Assembly: GCF_019613955.1 (NCBI RefSeq)
Contig: NZ_CP080443.1
Coordinates: 434,001-498,000 of the forward strand
Direction of reading: 5' to 3'
DNA from: Chryseobacterium sp. LJ668
GTDB lineage: Bacteria > Bacteroidota > Bacteroidia > Flavobacteriales > Weeksellaceae
Length of the DNA: 64,000 nucleotides
Within the stretch, counting starts at the first letter, position 1, and every line of letters starts with the position of its first letter. Positions 1 to 9,339 of the stretch are shown in pieces. The notes under the pieces were generated by a model. It worked only from the letters and a program-made list of their open reading frames with translations. It was not told where the DNA came from and searched no databases. The translations under genes and the position numbers were made by a program.

Positions 1-276
1 AAAGAAGAGCTGAACAATAATATCGATGTCTGTCTTTCATTGGTCGTTGAAGACAAAATTTTAGTAGAAAGATTGCTTAAAAGAGGTGAAACAAGCGGTA
101 GAACCGATGACAGCAATGTAGAAATTATAGAAAATAGAATTAAAGAATACTACGCAAAAACAGCCGAAGTTGCCGAGCTTTACAAACAACAAGGAAAATA
201 TGTAGAGATCAACGGCGTTGGAGAAATCAACGAGATTTCTGAAGAGCTTTTTGCTGAAGTAGAAAAAATAAAATAG
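1..276 (+). CDS. adk: Adenylate kinase, C-terminal part (5' end outside window)
   Basis: The reading frame is open from base 1 and ends at a TAA at 274-276, so only the last 91 residues are present. Adenylate kinase converts ATP + AMP to 2 ADP in the cytoplasm. The visible part has the LID-to-C-terminal signature: VERLLKRGETSGRTDD, with the GR.DD arginine/aspartate motif that binds phosphates, then a long helix (IENRIKEYYAKTAEV) and the usual C-terminal tail. The N-terminal P-loop lies outside the window. It is followed 79 bases later by obgE on the same strand, an adk-obgE order seen in other Flavobacteriia from memory. Confidence 0.9.
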   Translation, partial: KEELNNNIDVCLSLVVEDKILVERLLKRGETSGRTDDSNVEIIENRIKEYYAKTAEVAELYKQQGKYVEINGVGEINEISEELFAEVEKIK

Positions 277-293
277 TTTAAAGTTGTGAGTGA

Positions 294-344
294 TGAGTTA
301 TAAGTTCATACGATTCATTCTCATAATTCATAGCTCATAACTCA
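294..344. repeat. Imperfect inverted repeat between adk and obgE
   Basis: TGAGTTAT (294-301) is matched by ATAACTCA (337-344). The sequence between is a run of related CATAATTCAT / CATAGCTCAT / CATAACTCA units. Short TCATAAYTCA-type repeats are common between genes in flavobacterial genomes, as I recall. It has no U-tract, so it is not a plain terminator. It could be a small mobile repeat or an RNA-processing stem between the two genes. Confidence 0.45.
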
Positions 345-355
345 AATTGTAAGAA

Positions 356-1339
356 ATGTCAAATTTTGTAGATTACGTAAAAATTCATTGTAAAAGCGGT
401 CATGGCGGTGCAGGTTCTGCCCATCTTCGTCGTGAAAAATATATTCCGAAAGGTGGTCCTGATGGCGGAGATGGTGGTCGTGGTGGTCACGTGATTATGA
501 AAGGAAATTCACAGGAATGGACGTTGCTTCCTCTGCGTTACACCCGTCACGTAAAAGCTGAACGCGGACAAAATGGAGCAAAAAACCAGCTAACCGGTGC
601 ATACGGAGATGATGTTTACATCGAAGTTCCTATCGGTACAATTGCCAAAAATGAAGAAGGTGAAATTGTAGGCGAAATTTTGGAGCACGGTCAGGAAATC
701 ATCCTAATGGAAGGAGGTAAAGGTGGTAAAGGTAATGAGCATTTCAAATCATCAACCCACCAAACACCACGTTATGCGCAGCCGGGAATGGATGGGCAGG
801 AAGGATACATTGTTTTCGAGCTCAAAATATTGGCCGACGTAGGTCTTGTAGGTTTCCCAAATGCCGGAAAATCTACTCTTTTAGCATCTGTTTCTGCGGC
901 TAAACCAAAAATTGCCAACTATGCATTTACTACTTTAACTCCAAACCTTGGAATTGTAGATTACAGAAATTACAAATCTTTCGTCATGGCAGATATTCCC
1001 GGAATTATTGAAGGAGCAGCAGAGGGAAAAGGTTTAGGACACAGATTCTTACGACATATTGAAAGAAATTCAATCTTATTGTTTTTAATTCCTGCAGACT
1101 CTGAAAATCACTTTCAGGAATTTAAAATTCTGGAGAACGAATTAAAAGAATACAATCCGGAACTACTGGATAAAGATTTTCTTGTTTCTGTCTCAAAGGC
1201 AGATCTTCTGGATGATGAACTGAAAAAAGAAATTTCAGCAGAATTTCCGGAGAACAGAAAGCCCATATTCTTTTCTGGCGTGACCGGAGAAAACCTGATG
1301 GCACTGAAAGATGCCATCTGGAATAAATTACACGGATAA
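356..1339 (+). CDS. obgE: Obg family GTPase
   Basis: Essential ribosome-associated GTPase that acts in late 50S assembly and stress control. Residues 1-158 form the glycine-rich Obg domain ([21 protein letters not shown], then GGDGGRGG). The G domain follows, with P-loop GFPNAGKST near residue 166, the G2 threonine in [10 protein letters not shown]3 DIPG, G4-like SKAD and a G5 near SGVTGENL. At 327 aa it ends right after the G domain and lacks the C-terminal OCT domain found in some Gram-positive homologs, which I believe is usual for Bacteroidota. The ATG at 356 starts directly with the conserved [11 protein letters not shown] strong terminator follows. Confidence 0.95.
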   Translation: MSNFVDYVKIHCKSGHGGAGSAHLRREKYIPKGGPDGGDGGRGGHVIMKGNSQEWTLLPLRYTRHVKAERGQNGAKNQLTGAYGDDVYIEVPIGTIAKNEEGEIVGEILEHGQEIILMEGGKGGKGNEHFKSSTHQTPRYAQPGMDGQEGYIVFELKILADVGLVGFPNAGKSTLLASVSAAKPKIANYAFTTLTPNLGIVDYRNYKSFVMADIPGIIEGAAEGKGLGHRFLRHIERNSILLFLIPADSENHFQEFKILENELKEYNPELLDKDFLVSVSKADLLDDELKKEISAEFPENRKPIFFSGVTGENLMALKDAIWNKLHG

Positions 1340-1360
1340 AAATATTTGTATTTAAAGTAT

Positions 1361-1394
1361 AAAAGGATAAGCATTAATGTTTATCCTTTTTTTT
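1361..1394 (+). terminator. Rho-independent terminator after obgE
   Basis: Perfect 10-bp stem AAAAGGATAA (1361-1370) / TTATCCTTTT (1381-1390) with a 10-base loop and a T run from 1387 to 1394. It lies 21 bases after the obgE stop codon. Confidence 0.85.
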
Positions 1395-1454
1395 GTTCAT
1401 CATCAATACCCCTTTGGAACGTTTATTGAGAGACAGAGATTAAATTTTAAAACA

Positions 1455-1943
1455 ATGAAATATCTATTAAGTCTCTTTGCCATTACAATTCTGTTCGCTT
1501 GCCAGTCACAAAAAGTTCAGTCAAAATATTCAACAATCGAATATGAAGCCGGCGCATGTTTCGGGTTTTGCCCAATTTATAAAATGACCATTCAGGCAGA
1601 CCGAACTGCAGTCCTGGAAGCAGAACATTTTAATTTTTCTAAAGGAACAACTAAAGACGAATTTTCTAAACCAAGAGAAGGAACTTTCACCACCACAATC
1701 AAAGAAGCTGATTATAATAAACTTCTAACCTTATTAGATGATTTAGATGTTAAAAATCTGAACGACAAATACGGAAATAATAATGTAACGGATCTTCCTA
1801 CCTCTTACCTGAGAATTAAATTCGCAGACGGAACATCAAAAAATACAGAAGACTATGGCAAAAGAGGCTCGGAAAAACTGATGAAAGTATATCAATTCTT
1901 TGAAGATCTGAAACAGAATCAGCAGTGGACAAAAGTGAAATAA
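1455..1943 (+). CDS. DUF6438 domain lipoprotein
   Basis: 162-aa predicted lipoprotein with signal peptide MKYLLSLFAITILFAC, where Cys16 is the lipobox cysteine. The core GACFGFCPIYKMTIQADRTA matches the CFGxCPxY signature I associate with DUF6438, a domain of unknown function common in Bacteroidota. The frame is open further upstream to an ATG at 1377, but that start lies inside the obgE terminator and would add 26 residues that spoil the signal peptide, so 1455 is the start I accept. It is monocistronic: a terminator precedes it and a new promoter lies 20 bases downstream of its stop. Confidence 0.75.
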   Translation: MKYLLSLFAITILFACQSQKVQSKYSTIEYEAGACFGFCPIYKMTIQADRTAVLEAEHFNFSKGTTKDEFSKPREGTFTTTIKEADYNKLLTLLDDLDVKNLNDKYGNNNVTDLPTSYLRIKFADGTSKNTEDYGKRGSEKLMKVYQFFEDLKQNQQWTKVK

Positions 1944-1964
1944 CAGCATTTAATTAATTTAGTC

Positions 1965-1972
1965 TATCTTTG
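1965..1972 (+). promoter_or_regulatory. Promoter -7 box for rhlE-like helicase
   Basis: TATCTTTG is a perfect match to the Bacteroidota TAnnTTTG -7 box. There is no clear TTTG at the -33 position. It implies a leader of roughly 125 bases for the helicase gene, far longer than other leaders in this window. Confidence 0.55.
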
Positions 1973-2002
1973 CGGTATATTTCGCGGCATTCTCAGCCAG
2001 TA

Positions 2003-2075
2003 AAGTAATAATTTACTTATAATTCTGTTAAAATTTTTAGCAGATTTGCTAAAAATGATGAAGTATACTGCTTCA
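2003..2075 (+). promoter_or_regulatory. Three-hairpin leader of DEAD-box helicase mRNA
   Basis: Three hairpins follow one another in the 5' leader: AAGTAA/TTACTT (2003-2018), TTTTTAGCA/TGCTAAAAA (2034-2055, 9 bp, 4-base loop) and TGAAG/CTTCA (2059-2075). No U-tract follows the middle one, so it is not an obvious attenuator. Structured leaders on DEAD-box helicase mRNAs are known from cold-shock genes such as E. coli deaD and csdA relatives. A cold-responsive or autoregulatory role here is inference. Confidence 0.4.
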
Positions 2076-2104
2076 CCCGCACTATTTTAATACACAATAC
2101 AATT

Positions 2105-3373
2105 TTGTTATTTACAGACTTAAACATTATCAAGCCCATTTTAGATGCGCTTCACCAAGAAGGTTATGAAAAACCGACACCTATTCAGGAACAATCTATT
2201 CCTTCTATTTTAGAACACAGAGACTTATTGGGTACAGCCCAGACAGGAACAGGGAAAACTGCTGCTTTTGCGATTCCTATCCTGCAGAATCTTACGGAAA
2301 GAAAAGGACCTAAGAACAATCATATTAAAGCTTTAATTCTTACTCCAACAAGAGAATTAGCCATACAAATTGAAGAAAGCTTCAATGCATACGGTAAAAA
2401 TTTACCTTTAAGAAAGCTGGTCGTTTTCGGAGGGGTAAAACAAGGAAGTCAGGAAAATGCCTTGAGAAGAGGTGTTGATATTCTGGTTGCCACGCCCGGA
2501 AGATTATTAGACTTTATTGCTCAGGGAATTATCAGTTTAAAACATCTTGAAATTTTCGTACTGGATGAAGCAGACAGAATGCTGGATATGGGTTTTGTAC
2601 ATGATGTCAAAAGAATTATAAAGCTTTTACCACCAAGAAGGCAAACTCTTTTCTTTTCTGCTACAATGCCAACAGAAATTCAGAAATTGGCAGATTCAAT
2701 TTTGAATACACCGATTAAAGTTTCTGTAACTCCGATTTCTTCCACTGCGGAAACAATCAAACAGGCTGTATATTTTGTTGATAAAGAAAATAAACTCGAT
2801 CTTCTAACGCATATTCTGCAGAATGATATATCAGATTCTGTTTTGGTTTTTTCAAGAACAAAACATGGGGCTGATAAAATTGCAAGAAAACTACAGTCGA
2901 GCAACATCTCCACAGAGGCGATTCACGGAAATAAATCTCAAAACGCAAGACAGAATGCCCTGAATAATTTTAAATCAGGCAGAACGCGTGTTTTGGTTGC
3001 CACAGACATTGCAGCGAGAGGAATTGATATTGACGAACTGAAATATGTTGTCAACTATGAACTTTCTGATGTAGCAGAAACCTACGTTCACAGAATCGGA
3101 AGAACTGGCCGTGCCGGAGCAGAAGGATCTTCAATTTCATTTGTGGACGGTTTAGATTTATTAAACCTAAAAGATACTGAAAAACTAATTGGAATGAAAA
3201 TTCCTGTTGAGAAAAATCACCCGTTCCATACCGATAATCTGGTGGTCGAAAAAAGAGATTCTAACAACAAACCTTTTATCCCGAGACCAAGATCCGCCGC
3301 CGCAGGTCAACAGCAAAAATCAGATCATAGCAAGAAGCCAAAAAATAAGAGTAATTTTTCTAGAAAGAAATAA
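2105..3373 (+). CDS. DEAD-box RNA helicase, RhlE-like
   Basis: ATP-dependent RNA helicase, 422 aa. The Q motif is at residues 22-30 ([10 protein letters not shown]), then motif I AQTGTGKT, Ia [18 protein letters not shown], motif II DEAD, motif III SAT, and in the second RecA domain ARGIDIDEL and motif [12 protein letters not shown]. The C-terminus (about 370-422) is a basic, disordered tail ending KSNFSRKK, as in RhlE proteins that act on ribosomes or the RNA degradosome. The start appears to be a TTG at 2105, because [16 protein letters not shown] fits the family N-terminus and no in-frame ATG lies close upstream. A second helicase of a different subtype lies at 12487-14211. Confidence 0.9.
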   Translation: MLFTDLNIIKPILDALHQEGYEKPTPIQEQSIPSILEHRDLLGTAQTGTGKTAAFAIPILQNLTERKGPKNNHIKALILTPTRELAIQIEESFNAYGKNLPLRKLVVFGGVKQGSQENALRRGVDILVATPGRLLDFIAQGIISLKHLEIFVLDEADRMLDMGFVHDVKRIIKLLPPRRQTLFFSATMPTEIQKLADSILNTPIKVSVTPISSTAETIKQAVYFVDKENKLDLLTHILQNDISDSVLVFSRTKHGADKIARKLQSSNISTEAIHGNKSQNARQNALNNFKSGRTRVLVATDIAARGIDIDELKYVVNYELSDVAETYVHRIGRTGRAGAEGSSISFVDGLDLLNLKDTEKLIGMKIPVEKNHPFHTDNLVVEKRDSNNKPFIPRPRSAAAGQQQKSDHSKKPKNKSNFSRKK

Positions 3374-3380
3374 AAAAATA

Positions 3381-3408
3381 AAGCCTTCCAGATCGGAAGG
3401 CTTATTTT
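3381..3408. terminator. Bidirectional terminator between convergent genes
   Basis: Stem AAGCCTTCC (3381-3389) / GGAAGGCTT (3395-3403) with a 5-base loop. There is a T run on the + side and an A-rich run on the other side (U-rich for the minus strand). It serves the helicase gene and probably also the minus-strand gene ending at 3425. Confidence 0.85.
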
Positions 3409-3424
3409 TTGGTTATTTTTTTTG

Positions 3425-5125
3425 TTATTTTTTAATGAATTTTTGAGTTGAATTTCCTTTGGAAGTTTTGATATTAATAATGTACACCCCTGATGGAAGA
3501 CTTCGCACATCAACTTTTTTATCTAATGTAAAAGTGGCATTAAATTTTCTCCCTACCAAATCTGAAACCGAAATATTACTGATTTCAGCTGTTGTTACAA
3601 TGGTTAGGAAATCCGTTGTGGGATTGGGATAGATTCGTAAATCAGAACTATTTACTGTTTCCTTATCTAAAGAAATTTTCAAGTGAATGTTTTTTCTAAA
3701 ATTTTCGATTTTTACTTTATCTTTTTCATCAGATAGAGTTTTTGTTGAACTGCAATTTTCAATTTTAGCAAGGTAAGAATAATTCGAGCCTGTTGTAATA
3801 AAAGTTCCCGTATTCAAAAAGACACTTTTACCTGCCTTCATAGAAATATTTTTGTTAGCAACACTTACTTCATAAGCCCCGTTTGTTTCTATGTAATCTG
3901 AAGCTTGATAAGTATGATTTACATTTGTTTCGGGATTGCTTAGTACGTAACTATTAACACATTGATTTCCAGCAAATGTATATACAAAATTTGGCAACAG
4001 ACTATACGTAACTTTACCTGATAAATAGATGTTATCTAAATCAACATAACTGGAATTATAAGAATTGGGATTCATAATTTTACTCAAATACCCATAATTT
4101 GTACTGAAGCTCATATAAATATCATTTAATGCATTTCTTTTAATATCTCCACACTCAAAATAAGGATTACTATTATTATAAATTTGTTGATAAATTGGAG
4201 ATGTAACAGAATTTAGCATATCGACAGCATATATTTGTGAATCATTATTTCTTCCTAAATACAAAACTGAAGAATCTTTATTAAACTCACCTACAGTGGG
4301 AAAAACACTTGATATTTCTAATTCATAATCATTGGTTAATGTTCCAGTTGTATTATTAAATGATAAAACTTTTGAAACATTATTTCCATTATTCATATTA
4401 ACTAATAAATAATTTGAAAAATTTGAAAAATTTAAAGGCGGAGAAGATCTCATTGTTGTGCCATAACCTACCGTATTAGAAGGAATATTAATATTTAGAT
4501 AGCTTTGAACCGGATTAGAGCTTACCCCGTTGGCATCTACTAAATAACTATAAATTTGATTTGCATCATGAGTGACCACCCAAAAAGAATTACCATTATG
4601 ATGTTTAATTATGCTAAAGGTAGCAGACAGGTTTGTTGACTGATAATTTGAATGAATTGGTATTTCTTTAAAATTAGATAAAACTGCTCCTAGTGGAAAC
4701 CCATTTGTTCCTAAAGATCCCTGCGACATGTCAACAATCGAGTACATTAATATTTCAGGATCTGCAGTTGAGGTACTACCAATTGTTTTTGTGACAAAAA
4801 TGTAATATTGATTGGCATTGCCAGGATTCTGAACGATAGTAATACTTGATTGTGCAATATAATAATTCATATTTCCATTTTGCATTGTATTATGCTCACG
4901 TGTCATTATGGTTTCTCCATTAGTGTAAAACAATAGATTACCATTTGAGTCACTTACTGATGCAGTTACTGGAGAAGATAATTGATTATCTACCAATGCA
5001 ATAGGATTTCCTGCTGCAGGAAAATTCACTGCAGCGTATCCTCCAAAATACCAGTTATCATTTTCTCCTTGAGAAAATATAAACATCGGTATAAACATTA
5101 AAAAAGTTAATATTATTTTTTTCAT
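3425..5125 (-). CDS. Secreted protein with T9SS type A sorting domain
   Basis: 566 aa with signal peptide MKKIILTFLMFIPMFIFSQ. It opens with WYFGGYAAVNF and continues with NGNLLFYTNGETI-type strands, a pattern I recall from large Bacteroidota secreted proteins with a beta-propeller-like front half. The last 75 or so residues are a type A sorting domain: LRIYPNPTTDFLTI, then VSDLVGR, DVRSLPSGVYIINI and the terminal QKFIKK, which directs export through the type IX secretion system and attachment to the surface. No catalytic motif is visible. It starts 20 bases after the stop of the fibre-like gene upstream, so the two are probably co-transcribed. The exact function is unknown. Confidence 0.85.
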   Translation of the reverse strand: MKKIILTFLMFIPMFIFSQGENDNWYFGGYAAVNFPAAGNPIALVDNQLSSPVTASVSDSNGNLLFYTNGETIMTREHNTMQNGNMNYYIAQSSITIVQNPGNANQYYIFVTKTIGSTSTADPEILMYSIVDMSQGSLGTNGFPLGAVLSNFKEIPIHSNYQSTNLSATFSIIKHHNGNSFWVVTHDANQIYSYLVDANGVSSNPVQSYLNINIPSNTVGYGTTMRSSPPLNFSNFSNYLLVNMNNGNNVSKVLSFNNTTGTLTNDYELEISSVFPTVGEFNKDSSVLYLGRNNDSQIYAVDMLNSVTSPIYQQIYNNSNPYFECGDIKRNALNDIYMSFSTNYGYLSKIMNPNSYNSSYVDLDNIYLSGKVTYSLLPNFVYTFAGNQCVNSYVLSNPETNVNHTYQASDYIETNGAYEVSVANKNISMKAGKSVFLNTGTFITTGSNYSYLAKIENCSSTKTLSDEKDKVKIENFRKNIHLKISLDKETVNSSDLRIYPNPTTDFLTIVTTAEISNISVSDLVGRKFNATFTLDKKVDVRSLPSGVYIINIKTSKGNSTQKFIKK

Positions 5126-5145
5126 AATCTTGATATTAACTTTTT

Positions 5146-6306
5146 TTACTTGATTTTCTTTTCTAAAGTCTCAATACGTTTTTGCTGTTCTATTACATGA
5201 AGTGTAAGTTCCTCTACCTTTTTAAGAAGTAAAATATTCATTTCTTTTAGTTCGATACCGTTTTTAATAGCTTCTTCTGTTGTAGGGACTTCCGGAAGAT
5301 GCCCATTTTTATTGATAAATTGATCAAGCTCATGAAGTGGCATCAGTTTATAATCTTTTTGGAAAACATAATCTGCCCAGCCGTTATTTGCTGCTATATC
5401 CACTTTTACTTTTTCGGTTTTAATGCCGTCTTTTACAAAAAGCTTATATTTCTCTCCGTCTTGTGCAATTCCGTCGGCTGGTAGCTGATTGGCGAAGTCA
5501 CCAATTCCTATAGTCCCATTGTTGCCTTTGATCCAGTTACCTATATTTAGTTCATTATTGGGATGAGAATTAAATGGCGTGATATTATTTCCTATAAAAA
5601 TGTTATTATTGACATTGTTTAAAACATAGGTGGACAAATTATTATATCCTAATACAATATTATTTGAACCGGTCGATAAACTTCTAAGTGATCTTGCACC
5701 TATAATAGTATTATAATTACCATTATGAAAGTCTCTAACTGCATCTAATCCGAGTGAAGTATTGTACGTGCCGACAAAACCATCTCCTTGCATCGTACCG
5801 ACACCAATAGCCGTATTACCTTCTCCCGATTGTAAATTATGCAATGCATTTACACCTATTGCAACATTCCAATTCCCTGTAGTGCTTTGTTGCATCGCAT
5901 TGACTCCAAGTGAGGTGTTACCAAACCCAGTGGAATTAGATGCTAGAGAATTAAAACCTAATACCGTATTAGAAGATCCCGTAGAATTTGCGCTCATTGC
6001 ACCCAAACCAACAGCAGTATTCGCAAAATTTACTCCTCCTGCATTATTAGAGGGTATCTCATTACCACCTCCGACATATAAGTTATTCGTATATGTTATT
6101 CCATTGTTGTTATAAAAAACAAGTCTTCCATTTGCTGAAAGTCTTACTTGTTCTGAATTGTTAACTTTAAATACAATAGGTTGATTGTCTGTTGTGCCAA
6201 GGAAATTGGTTCCTGCAGTTGTCCCTCCATTTCCGGAAAGATTCCAAGTTTGTGAAAATGCATGCATACTGAATAGTAGCACAATTGAAAATGCGATTTT
6301 TTTCAT
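5146..6306 (-). CDS. Secreted fibre-like protein with YadA-head-type repeats
   Basis: 386 aa with signal peptide MKKIAFSIVLLFSMHAFSQ. Residues about 95-235 contain repeats of the form GxGNTxxGxNAL (SSNTVLGFNSL, GFGNTSLGVNAM, NWNVAIGVNAL, EGNTAIGVGTM, YNTSLGLDAV), like the left-handed beta-roll heads of trimeric adhesins such as YadA. The C-terminus (about 330-386) has HLPEVPTTEEAIKNGIEL followed by a heptad coiled coil (LLLKKVEELTLHVIEQQKRIETLEKKI), typical of Bacteroidota tail-fibre-like proteins. No T9SS tail and no autotransporter barrel are present, so how it is anchored is unclear. It leads the pair with the T9SS protein downstream. Confidence 0.75.
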   Translation of the reverse strand: MKKIAFSIVLLFSMHAFSQTWNLSGNGGTTAGTNFLGTTDNQPIVFKVNNSEQVRLSANGRLVFYNNNGITYTNNLYVGGGNEIPSNNAGGVNFANTAVGLGAMSANSTGSSNTVLGFNSLASNSTGFGNTSLGVNAMQQSTTGNWNVAIGVNALHNLQSGEGNTAIGVGTMQGDGFVGTYNTSLGLDAVRDFHNGNYNTIIGARSLRSLSTGSNNIVLGYNNLSTYVLNNVNNNIFIGNNITPFNSHPNNELNIGNWIKGNNGTIGIGDFANQLPADGIAQDGEKYKLFVKDGIKTEKVKVDIAANNGWADYVFQKDYKLMPLHELDQFINKNGHLPEVPTTEEAIKNGIELKEMNILLLKKVEELTLHVIEQQKRIETLEKKIK

Positions 6307-6376
6307 GGTAAAGTTTTATGATGTTAGATTGTAAATATATAATAAAATTATATAATCATTATGAATAGTAAATTAA

Positions 6377-7519
6377 TTATTTTATTTCGAAATTCATATT
6401 AGATATAGTCTGTAAAATATAGAACCCTAACAACGGCATCAAATAATTTGCGCCTTCCCAAACTGAAAATTGAAAATCAATTCTTATTAAATCAATATAA
6501 GCAATTGGGAAAAAGAACATACCTAATATTATAAAAACCCTTTTCTCAAATAATATCAGTTGGTAACTTTTCAATCTTGTAAAAAAGAAGAATCCTAAGC
6601 ATCCTAACAATAATAAAAAAATAAAAACTTCTTTTCCTAAAATACCTAAGCCTTTATTAAAAAGATGCAAAGGCTGAAACCGTGTATTGATTGAATAGAA
6701 ATAAATATTAAAAAAAAGGTTGACAGACAAAGATACTATCAGCAGAATTACTCCTTTTTTTCTATTGAGATTCATTACGAGGAATGAAAATAAGAATGGA
6801 AGAAAAATAAACACAATTCTGGATGTAGATAATATACCGAGTAAAAATCCTAATACAATAAACTGCCAAAGAGAACTTTTATCGTGTGATTTATAAAATA
6901 TAACAATAGAAATGATGAGAAATGATAATGAAAAAGGTAAAATATCATGACCATTGAAAAGTAGTTCCCAGAAAACAAGCGTTATTCCTGTAAATAAAGC
7001 AAACATATTTAGTTCTTTATCGTTGAAAACATATTTTCGTAAAACTAAAAACAGAATGAGTAAATAAAAAGGACTAAAGAAGACATATAAATCTAAAAGA
7101 ACAAAACCTGAGTTGATAAGCACCCAGCCAGGTCCGGGACTTATAGGTGTATTTTCATCAATATAAACATCGTAAAGTTTCCCAGTTGTTTTCAGAGTTT
7201 GTGCAGCAAGAATTATAGCATCATCTCCTGTAGAACCCTTACCAGAATTTTTACGATCATCTACTTTGGGATAAATGATGCAATTTAAAACAGTACTAAC
7301 GACTATAAATAAGATCCACCATTTATATCGAAAAATTTTTAAATTCGAAATCTTAGTTCGGAATATATAAATAATATTTGCAACTATAAAATAAATAACA
7401 AAAATTGGAATTGAAAGTATTTTATCAAAAAAACGAATTGATGGCAACACAATCAAAAAATTAAAAAGAAAAAAATCTAAACAATTTTCTCTAAAAAATT
7501 TAGGAAATTTTGCTCTCAT
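6377..7519 (-). CDS. Polytopic membrane protein, possible GT-C type glycosyltransferase
   Basis: 380 aa and very hydrophobic, with about nine to ten membrane segments from residue 15 to the end. The first extracytoplasmic loop (about 88-125) holds STGDDAIILAAQTLKTTGKLYDVY and then PGPGWVLINSGF. An acidic pair in the first loop of a many-pass protein is typical of GT-C lipid-linked sugar transferases, but no defining motif confirms it. Its start codon lies three bases after the tatD stop, so it is almost certainly co-transcribed with tatD. I do not recognise a named family. Confidence 0.55.
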   Translation of the reverse strand: MRAKFPKFFRENCLDFFLFNFLIVLPSIRFFDKILSIPIFVIYFIVANIIYIFRTKISNLKIFRYKWWILFIVVSTVLNCIIYPKVDDRKNSGKGSTGDDAIILAAQTLKTTGKLYDVYIDENTPISPGPGWVLINSGFVLLDLYVFFSPFYLLILFLVLRKYVFNDKELNMFALFTGITLVFWELLFNGHDILPFSLSFLIISIVIFYKSHDKSSLWQFIVLGFLLGILSTSRIVFIFLPFLFSFLVMNLNRKKGVILLIVSLSVNLFFNIYFYSINTRFQPLHLFNKGLGILGKEVFIFLLLLGCLGFFFFTRLKSYQLILFEKRVFIILGMFFFPIAYIDLIRIDFQFSVWEGANYLMPLLGFYILQTISNMNFEIK

Positions 7520-7522
7520 ATT

Positions 7523-8287
7523 TTATACATTAAACATTTTTTTTGCATTCTCACTCGTAATCCGATCAATCTCAGCAAAATCTTTATTATAAATGTTTAC
7601 AAGTTTACCCGCAACTAAATCAAGGTAAGAACTTTCGTTTCTTTTTCCTCTGAACGGAACGGGAGCCAGGTATGGAGAATCTGTTTCCAGAACAATTTTA
7701 TCTAACGGAATTTCATTTAAAAACTGATCGATCTTACCGTTTTTGAAGGTGACTACTCCACCGATTCCCAAAATGAAATTTAAATCGATGGCGTGTTTTG
7801 CCTGTTCAAGATTTCCCGAAAAACAGTGGAAAATCCCTCTCAATTTAGGGTGTTTTTTTCTTTCTAACACCTCAAAAGTTTCATCAAAACTTTCTCTGGT
7901 ATGAATCACAATCGGCAGATCTTTTTCGATCGCCCAATCAATCTGCTGCTCAAAAGCTTTTACCTGAATATCAAGAGTTGATTGATCCCAATACAGATCA
8001 ATCCCGATTTCTCCGATGGCAGGGAAATGTCTTTGGTCTAAATAATTTTTTACAATTTTCAGTTCATTTTCCCACGATTCCGGTTTTACATAACACGGGT
8101 GCAGCCCCATCATTGAAAAAATCTGGCTCGGATAATCATTTTCCAGTTGGAGCATTTTTTCGTGCGATTCTGAATCTATAGCGGGAAGATAAAATTCTGT
8201 AATTCCTTTATTCAAAGCTCTTTGAATCATTTCTTTTCGGTCTGTATCAAACTCTTCAGAATATAAATGGGTATGGGTGTCTATCAT
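7523..8287 (-). CDS. tatD: TatD family metal-dependent DNase/hydrolase
   Basis: 254 aa, the usual length for this TIM-barrel amidohydrolase-fold nuclease of the cytoplasm. Metal-binding and signature motifs appear in order: IDTHTHLYSEEF at the N-terminus (HxH), GEIGIDLYWD (Glu ligand), IVIHTRES, IFHCFSGN and LETDSPYLAP. TatD proteins have 3'-5' exonuclease activity, with roles proposed in DNA repair and apoptosis-like DNA degradation. The gene is followed after three bases by a membrane protein gene. Confidence 0.9.
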   Translation of the reverse strand: MIDTHTHLYSEEFDTDRKEMIQRALNKGITEFYLPAIDSESHEKMLQLENDYPSQIFSMMGLHPCYVKPESWENELKIVKNYLDQRHFPAIGEIGIDLYWDQSTLDIQVKAFEQQIDWAIEKDLPIVIHTRESFDETFEVLERKKHPKLRGIFHCFSGNLEQAKHAIDLNFILGIGGVVTFKNGKIDQFLNEIPLDKIVLETDSPYLAPVPFRGKRNESSYLDLVAGKLVNIYNKDFAEIDRITSENAKKMFNV

Positions 8288-8348
8288 GAATAGCGAGTAA
8301 TTTAAATATTAAAAAAGCTGATGGTCCTAAATTCCTTTTCTACTAATA

Positions 8349-9299
8349 TTAAAATATTTTATGCTTGGCTTTTTTCTGCTGAATTTCAATTCTTTGATTC
8401 AGTTTTTCTCTGAATTCTATATATTTCGGATCTTTTTCGTCTTCTGAACGATGTTCAAGAGCTTTATTGATTTTAAAATTTTCTTTAATAAAATCTTTAG
8501 TTTCATCTGAAAAATAAGCATTGCCAAATTTCTCAAAAATATAATTGACAGCCTGAGAATTCGGGTGAATCATATCTTCTTTGTAGAAACGGTAATCACG
8601 CAGATCATCCATCAAAATTTCATAAACCGGAAGATAGTGGCAGTTTTCTATTTTTGAAATGACTTCATGAATTGCAGTGATCAATTTTGATTTGCTCAGC
8701 TGATTCTCAATCATTCCGTCTTTGGTGTGGCGCACCGGCGAAACTGTAAATAAAATCTGAAGATCATCTCTGCAAATGTCTTTTAAATTCAAAATCGTAT
8801 CGTAAATAGAATCTGTAAGTGCCTGATGCGTTAAGAATCTCTTGTCGAAAAACTTTTGTGGAATTTTATGACAATTGGCGACTAATGTTTCCTTTGGCTT
8901 AAATTGATAAATAAATGAAGTTCCATACGTAATAATTACCCAATTTGAATCCTGCAGAAACTGATTTCCTTCAACAATTTTCAGATTTATTTTTTCTAAA
9001 GTCTGATGAATAAAACGGGTATCAAAACCTGAATGATGATCTAACGAAATAAATTTATCATCAAAAGTTATCAGCTCTTCTTCGCGATAAAACGCAGAGT
9101 CGTGAAGTTTTTTAATGGAATTACTAATCGAAAAAGGATTAAACAAAGTACCGAAAGGATTATTCACCGTCTGCAGCTGGCCTTGCTTAAATAAATCAGA
9201 CATTTCAGAAGCAAAACACGACCCTATTGAAAATATTTTATCCTCAATTTCAATCTTTTGATCAGATTCTGCGATGTTTACTTCTGTCCGGAATTTCAT
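8349..9299 (-). CDS. GSCFA domain protein
   Basis: 316 aa with the name-giving motif: IFSIGSCFASEM at residues 23-34, followed by NPFGTLFNPFSI and later TYGTSFIY and FTVSPVRHTKDG. The C-terminal Asp-x-x-His pair appears as YKEDMIHPNSQAV. GSCFA proteins belong to the SGNH/GDSL hydrolase superfamily: the serine sits in the first block and the DxxH near residue 235. The substrate is unknown, and no signal peptide is visible. It lies between the polyprenyl synthetase and tatD on the same strand. Confidence 0.85.
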   Translation of the reverse strand: MKFRTEVNIAESDQKIEIEDKIFSIGSCFASEMSDLFKQGQLQTVNNPFGTLFNPFSISNSIKKLHDSAFYREEELITFDDKFISLDHHSGFDTRFIHQTLEKINLKIVEGNQFLQDSNWVIITYGTSFIYQFKPKETLVANCHKIPQKFFDKRFLTHQALTDSIYDTILNLKDICRDDLQILFTVSPVRHTKDGMIENQLSKSKLITAIHEVISKIENCHYLPVYEILMDDLRDYRFYKEDMIHPNSQAVNYIFEKFGNAYFSDETKDFIKENFKINKALEHRSEDEKDPKYIEFREKLNQRIEIQQKKAKHKIF

Positions 9300-9339
9300 T
9301 TATTTAATTTGAAATAAATCAAATTGGCTCATTATCTCA

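Noticed and set aside
5762..6115. 117-aa + strand frame opposite the YadA-head repeats
   Set aside because: Caused by repeated codons on the other strand; proline-rich with no start signal.
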